The notes beneath the pieces are model-generated. The model saw nothing but the letters and a program-made list of their open reading frames with translations, was not told the DNA's origin and ran no database searches. A DNA stretch of 35,848 nt from an uncultured Nitrospira sp. (GTDB taxonomy: Bacteria; Nitrospirota; Nitrospiria; Nitrospirales; Nitrospiraceae), in NCBI GenBank assembly GCA_902500755.1, contig CABVRV010000033.1, positions 1 to 35,848 on the forward strand, read 5' to 3'. The position numbers and the translations under genes were made by a program. Shown here piece after piece: positions 33,501 to 35,848 of the stretch (position 1 is its first letter; the number at the start of each line of letters is the position of its first letter).

Positions 33501-35848
33501 GGCAGGCGCCGGAGAGAGCTTGAAGGGGTGATGGGGTATTGCGTCAATACGGTGGCGTTGAGGTCCGAACTTTCGGATGGGCTGACCGTACACGAACTGT
33601 TGGAGCAGATCCGCCGTGTGGTGGTGGAGGCCTATGACCATCAGGACCTCCCATTTGAGGAAGTGATCGAGGCATTGTCGCTACAACGAGCGCGTCAGCT
33701 GTCCCCACTGTTTAATGTGATGATCGTGAGCGAAGATGACCCCCTGTCCACGTTCAGTGTCCGGGATCTTCACGCCACTCACCTACCATGGAAACCGACT
33801 GCCTCGGAGTTCGACCTCGTCTTGATGGTCGTCAACAAAGTGGACGGCCTTGGCTTGGCGCTGCTCCATGATTCTACGGCTTTTGAGGATTCAACCATCG
33901 ACCGAATGTTGGAACAGCTTGAGATCCTCCTTGAGGAATTTCTCAAGAAACCTGAGGCCCCTCTCGACCAGCTTTCATTGCTGACCGACGAGGAGAGACG
34001 GAACATTCGCCTGACGTGGAACAGGTCACCCACCCTGGCCTCCGGTATTCATACCCTCATCGAGGCACAGGTGGAACGGACTCCTCATGCACCGGCTGTC
34101 ACGTGTGGAGACCAGTCCCTCAGCTACCAAGAGCTGAACCGACGAGCGAATCGACTCGCGCGCGCCCTAAGGACATTAGGGGTCTATTCAGATTGTCCGG
34201 TGGGTCTCTGTATCGAGCACTCTGTGGATGCTCTCGTGGGCCTCTTGGGCATTCTCAAAGCCGGCGGTGGTTATGTTCCCCTGGATCCGTCCTTCCCCGG
34301 TCACCGACTCCAGCTGATACTGGAGGACGCAAAGGTTTCCGTCGTGGTGACACGGGAGCGGCTGCGTAACCATTTACAGGGCTACGCAGGTCAGATATGC
34401 GACGTGGAGAAACTCTGTCATCCACCAACAAATGGAGATGAGGAAAACCTCGCCATCTCCGGCTCTCCTGATCAGCTCGCCTATATCATTTACACTTCTG
34501 GTTCGACAGGGCGGCCCAAGGGTGTGGCTGTGACACACGGCAGTCTGGTGAGCTCTCTGCATGCCAGATTGCAGTACTATCAGGAACCGGTCTCACAATT
34601 CTTACTGACCTTTTCCCTTGCCTTCGATGGATCTGTGACGGGGATCTTTTGGACCTGGCTGCAGGGAGGGGAACTGATTATCCCATCCGAGCCAGTCTAT
34701 CGTGACCCAACACAGCTTGCTGCGCTCATCGAACATCATCACATCTCGCACATCGTGTGGGTCCCTTCGTTGTACCACGTCGTGCTGGGGGACGCGTTAA
34801 GTACTCAGCTTGAATCGCTCCGAGTCGTCATTACGGTTGGAGAGAGCCTGCCTCTTGAACTCGTGCGACGGCACTACCAGCTCTTGCCTCATGCCACGCT
34901 GTACAACGAATATGGACCGGCGGAAGCCACGGGCTGGTGTAGCGTCTATCGAACGACTCGCGAGGAAGCCGGGGCCCGAGTGCCGATCGGCAAACCCATC
35001 GACCATATGCAGCTCTATGTGCTGGATGCGGGTCAGCAACCGATGCCGATCGGCGTACCGGGGGAACTCTATGTCGCGGGAGAATGTCTGGCTCGTGGCT
35101 ATGTCAACCAGCCGCAGTTGACCCACGAGCGGTTTCTTGCGAATCCCTACGTGGTCGGTACCAGACTGTATCGAACCGGTGACCTGGCTCGGTATCGTGC
35201 CGACGGCAATGTGGAGTTTCTCGGACGGATGGACCAGCAGATCAAACTGCGTGGCTATCGGATCGAACCGGGAGAAATCGAATCTGTGTTAAGTCACTTC
35301 CCGGGGGTGTATCACACGGCGGTGCTGCTTCGGCAGGATAAGCGAGACCAGCACCGGTTGGTCGGCTATATCGTGGGCGAGTCGTCCCTCAAAGGAAGGC
35401 TTGAACAGGTCCGCCGTTATCTCGCAACTCGATTACCGCACTATATGGTGCCCTCCGTCATTCTGTGCCTCGACAGCATGCCGCTTAATGCCACCGGAAA
35501 GGTGAATCGAAGCGCCCTTCCCGCTCCGGAAAACACCGCCGGTCGGGCGGTGTCCAGGGTGGCTCAAAGAAATCAGGTCGAAGAATCCTTGGCTGAGCTG
35601 TGGAAGTCCGTACTTCAAATCTCGGAGGCGGGCATCCGTGACAACTTCTTTGAGCAGGGAGGCCACTCGCTCTTGGCGACCCAGCTCGTCTCTCGGATAC
35701 GTGAGCTCTTCGAGGTTGACGTCTCACTCTCCACGCTGTTTGACCGACCGACGATCGCCACGTTGGCTGAAGAAGTGACACGACTGCGTCAGCGGGAGCA
35801 GAAGGCTTCTCTGATGCCCCCGATCACTCCGGTGCCCAGAGATCAGCC
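30576..35848 (+). CDS. Lipopeptide-type NRPS, FAAL-PCP-C-A-PCP, incomplete at right edge
   Basis: At least 1757 residues, open at the window end. Domain order: a fatty acyl-AMP ligase (30576 to ~32300; YTSGSTATPRGVMISHENVI, LPYFHDYGLLHGI, TIPRTSSGKIQR); PCP1 with phosphopantetheine Ser628 in LGGNS; a condensation domain (~32640-33950) starting IPLSPSQQRLWFLEQ; an adenylation domain (~34030-35530; IIYTSGSTGRPKGV, NEYGPAEAT, LYRTGDLARY, NATGKVNR); and PCP2 with Ser1698 in GGHSL, followed by the linker to the next module. FAAL start means a fatty acid is loaded first. The condensation motif is H833-R-L-V-A-D-G, not HHxxxDG. ATG at 30576 has only a weak ribosome-binding site; in-frame TTG codons just before it are alternatives. 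The amino acid is not predictable with confidence. Confidence 0.93.
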   Translation, partial: MSQPSSPAIHNLASLFQWSCRRSPNDLAYAFVRDNLEVEHHVTFSQLERTVSSLADHLAREFSPGTRALLLYPQGLDVVYAFWACACAGLVPVPAPAPDPVRWKHSLPRLRAIIEDAQVSLALTTSSITALSSEFSIAKEVGSIRWMATDQPYDSVDSVELPQLPSTTLAYLQYTSGSTATPRGVMISHENVISHCRALSLVGEVSNRSRSLCWLPYFHDYGLLHGIIAPFYTGNPAYLMSPVTFLRRPLRWLEAVARFGITHSGGPNFSYEACLRAVRQQKGWRADLSKWVVASCGAEPIHPDTVERFIDTFGPYGFRRTAFAPAYGLAEATLSVTVKRSGTEPSFLHVDADALADSIVKESPRSERGTRTLVGCGVPLEETHVRIVNPTTRRECPPGVVGEVWLAGAGIGAGYWGKPEETEAIFKASIAGSGEGPYLRTGDLGFLHHGELFLTGRLKDLIIVRGRNYSPHDLEWTAQQAHFGLRRGSGAAFSIEGKTGELVVLVHEIDRQLSESDLPDVMNCIRRALADEYGLELHAVVLIKSGTIPRTSSGKIQRGVCKAAFESGQLAIVASSTSDPDPQYDAEGSPSESPHTIVEKRLADIWQEVLGGDPPDRHANFFALGGNSILAAQIVARILDLFHVELPISLLFECPTLSALAARIEEGSASLDDVGQATGGDGRTQVPAIPLSSPSIRKGRIPLSPSQQRLWFLEQVHPGSAINHISMKVRIRGSVNPDVLERSVQEIIRRHEILRTRFGSEKGESFAEISPEGLFTLTEHDFKTLSRTEQEIEVRQFLRTEASRPFDLSQGPLFRVALLALDQDLHVLELTFHRLVADGWSLRLFCKELAFLMEAGGNAQEARLPTPSVQYADYVNWQRARLDGGLREVDREYWIKQLRDAPPPAELPADRPRPRVRTFEGAAQFRSLSPRLTNLLSLFCRQQSVTRFMVLYAVFVTWLQRYTRESDVVIGSIVSGRRRRELEGVMGYCVNTVALRSELSDGLTVHELLEQIRRVVVEAYDHQDLPFEEVIEALSLQRARQLSPLFNVMIVSEDDPLSTFSVRDLHATHLPWKPTASEFDLVLMVVNKVDGLGLALLHDSTAFEDSTIDRMLEQLEILLEEFLKKPEAPLDQLSLLTDEERRNIRLTWNRSPTLASGIHTLIEAQVERTPHAPAVTCGDQSLSYQELNRRANRLARALRTLGVYSDCPVGLCIEHSVDALVGLLGILKAGGGYVPLDPSFPGHRLQLILEDAKVSVVVTRERLRNHLQGYAGQICDVEKLCHPPTNGDEENLAISGSPDQLAYIIYTSGSTGRPKGVAVTHGSLVSSLHARLQYYQEPVSQFLLTFSLAFDGSVTGIFWTWLQGGELIIPSEPVYRDPTQLAALIEHHHISHIVWVPSLYHVVLGDALSTQLESLRVVITVGESLPLELVRRHYQLLPHATLYNEYGPAEATGWCSVYRTTREEAGARVPIGKPIDHMQLYVLDAGQQPMPIGVPGELYVAGECLARGYVNQPQLTHERFLANPYVVGTRLYRTGDLARYRADGNVEFLGRMDQQIKLRGYRIEPGEIESVLSHFPGVYHTAVLLRQDKRDQHRLVGYIVGESSLKGRLEQVRRYLATRLPHYMVPSVILCLDSMPLNATGKVNRSALPAPENTAGRAVSRVAQRNQVEESLAELWKSVLQISEAGIRDNFFEQGGHSLLATQLVSRIRELFEVDVSLSTLFDRPTIATLAEEVTRLRQREQKASLMPPITPVPRDQ

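Noticed and set aside
1-35848. CRISPR array, tRNA or rRNA genes, and insertion sequences
   Set aside because: No regular direct repeats, no cloverleaf-like segments, and no transposase-like protein were seen anywhere in the window.

Overview
This window looks like a chromosomal segment of a Nitrospira-type bacterium (phylum Nitrospirota). That is an inference from gene content: many small periplasmic c-type cytochromes and cupredoxins, a group 3b [NiFe] hydrogenase operon of the kind reported in comammox and some other Nitrospira, and universal-stress and Hsp20 genes beside an ADP-forming acyl-CoA synthetase/acetyltransferase. No rRNA, tRNA, amo, hao or nxr gene is visible, so species and nitrification type cannot be fixed here.

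Layout. (1) 1-3500: a sparse, decaying stretch. It holds a brnT toxin remnant joined to a twice-frameshifted cupin gene, a secreted SNase-like protein, a large secreted acidic protein of unknown role, and two long gene-poor gaps. (2) 3514-11457, minus strand: a compact group 3b NAD(P)-linked [NiFe] hydrogenase operon (small zinc-ribbon protein, then beta, gamma, delta/small and alpha/large subunits, maturation protease, HypA, HypF, HypC) with translational overlaps. HypB, HypD and HypE are not in the window. (3) 11765-18954, plus strand, divergent from the hydrogenase: a tightly packed stress/redox operon of Hsp20, a 50-residue membrane protein, a phosphoribosyltransferase, an NTF2-like exported protein, a tandem universal stress protein, a cytochrome c, a redoxin-CcdA fusion and a GNAT/acyl-CoA synthetase fusion. 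A good sigma-54-type -24/-12 element lies upstream of it. (4) 19088-20495: a small AT-richer island with an unknown membrane protein and an intact brnTA toxin-antitoxin pair. (5) 20561-30171, all minus strand: a periplasmic redox block of six c-type cytochromes (one tetraheme, one TsdA-like diheme), two cupredoxins, a Cu/Zn superoxide dismutase, a His/Met-rich Spy-like protein, a hemerythrin, DsrE-like and OsmC-like proteins, a DUF2892 membrane protein and a YtxH protein. (6) 30576 to the right edge, plus strand: the start of a lipopeptide-type non-ribosomal peptide synthetase (FAAL-PCP-C-A-PCP, continuing beyond the window). Its condensation domain has HRxxxDG in place of HHxxxDG.

How it may fit together (inference): the hydrogenase exchanges electrons between H2 and NAD(P)H in the cytoplasm. 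The stress operon appears built for low-energy or oxidative conditions, combining a chaperone, USP, protein or CoA acylation and a membrane thiol relay next to a cytochrome. The cytochrome/cupredoxin block could handle periplasmic electrons from sulfur compounds (TsdA, DsrE, OsmC) together with copper and superoxide defence. The most unusual items are this cytochrome/cupredoxin/sulfur block as a unit, the sigma-54-preceded stress operon facing the hydrogenase operon, and the FAAL-primed NRPS with the altered condensation motif.
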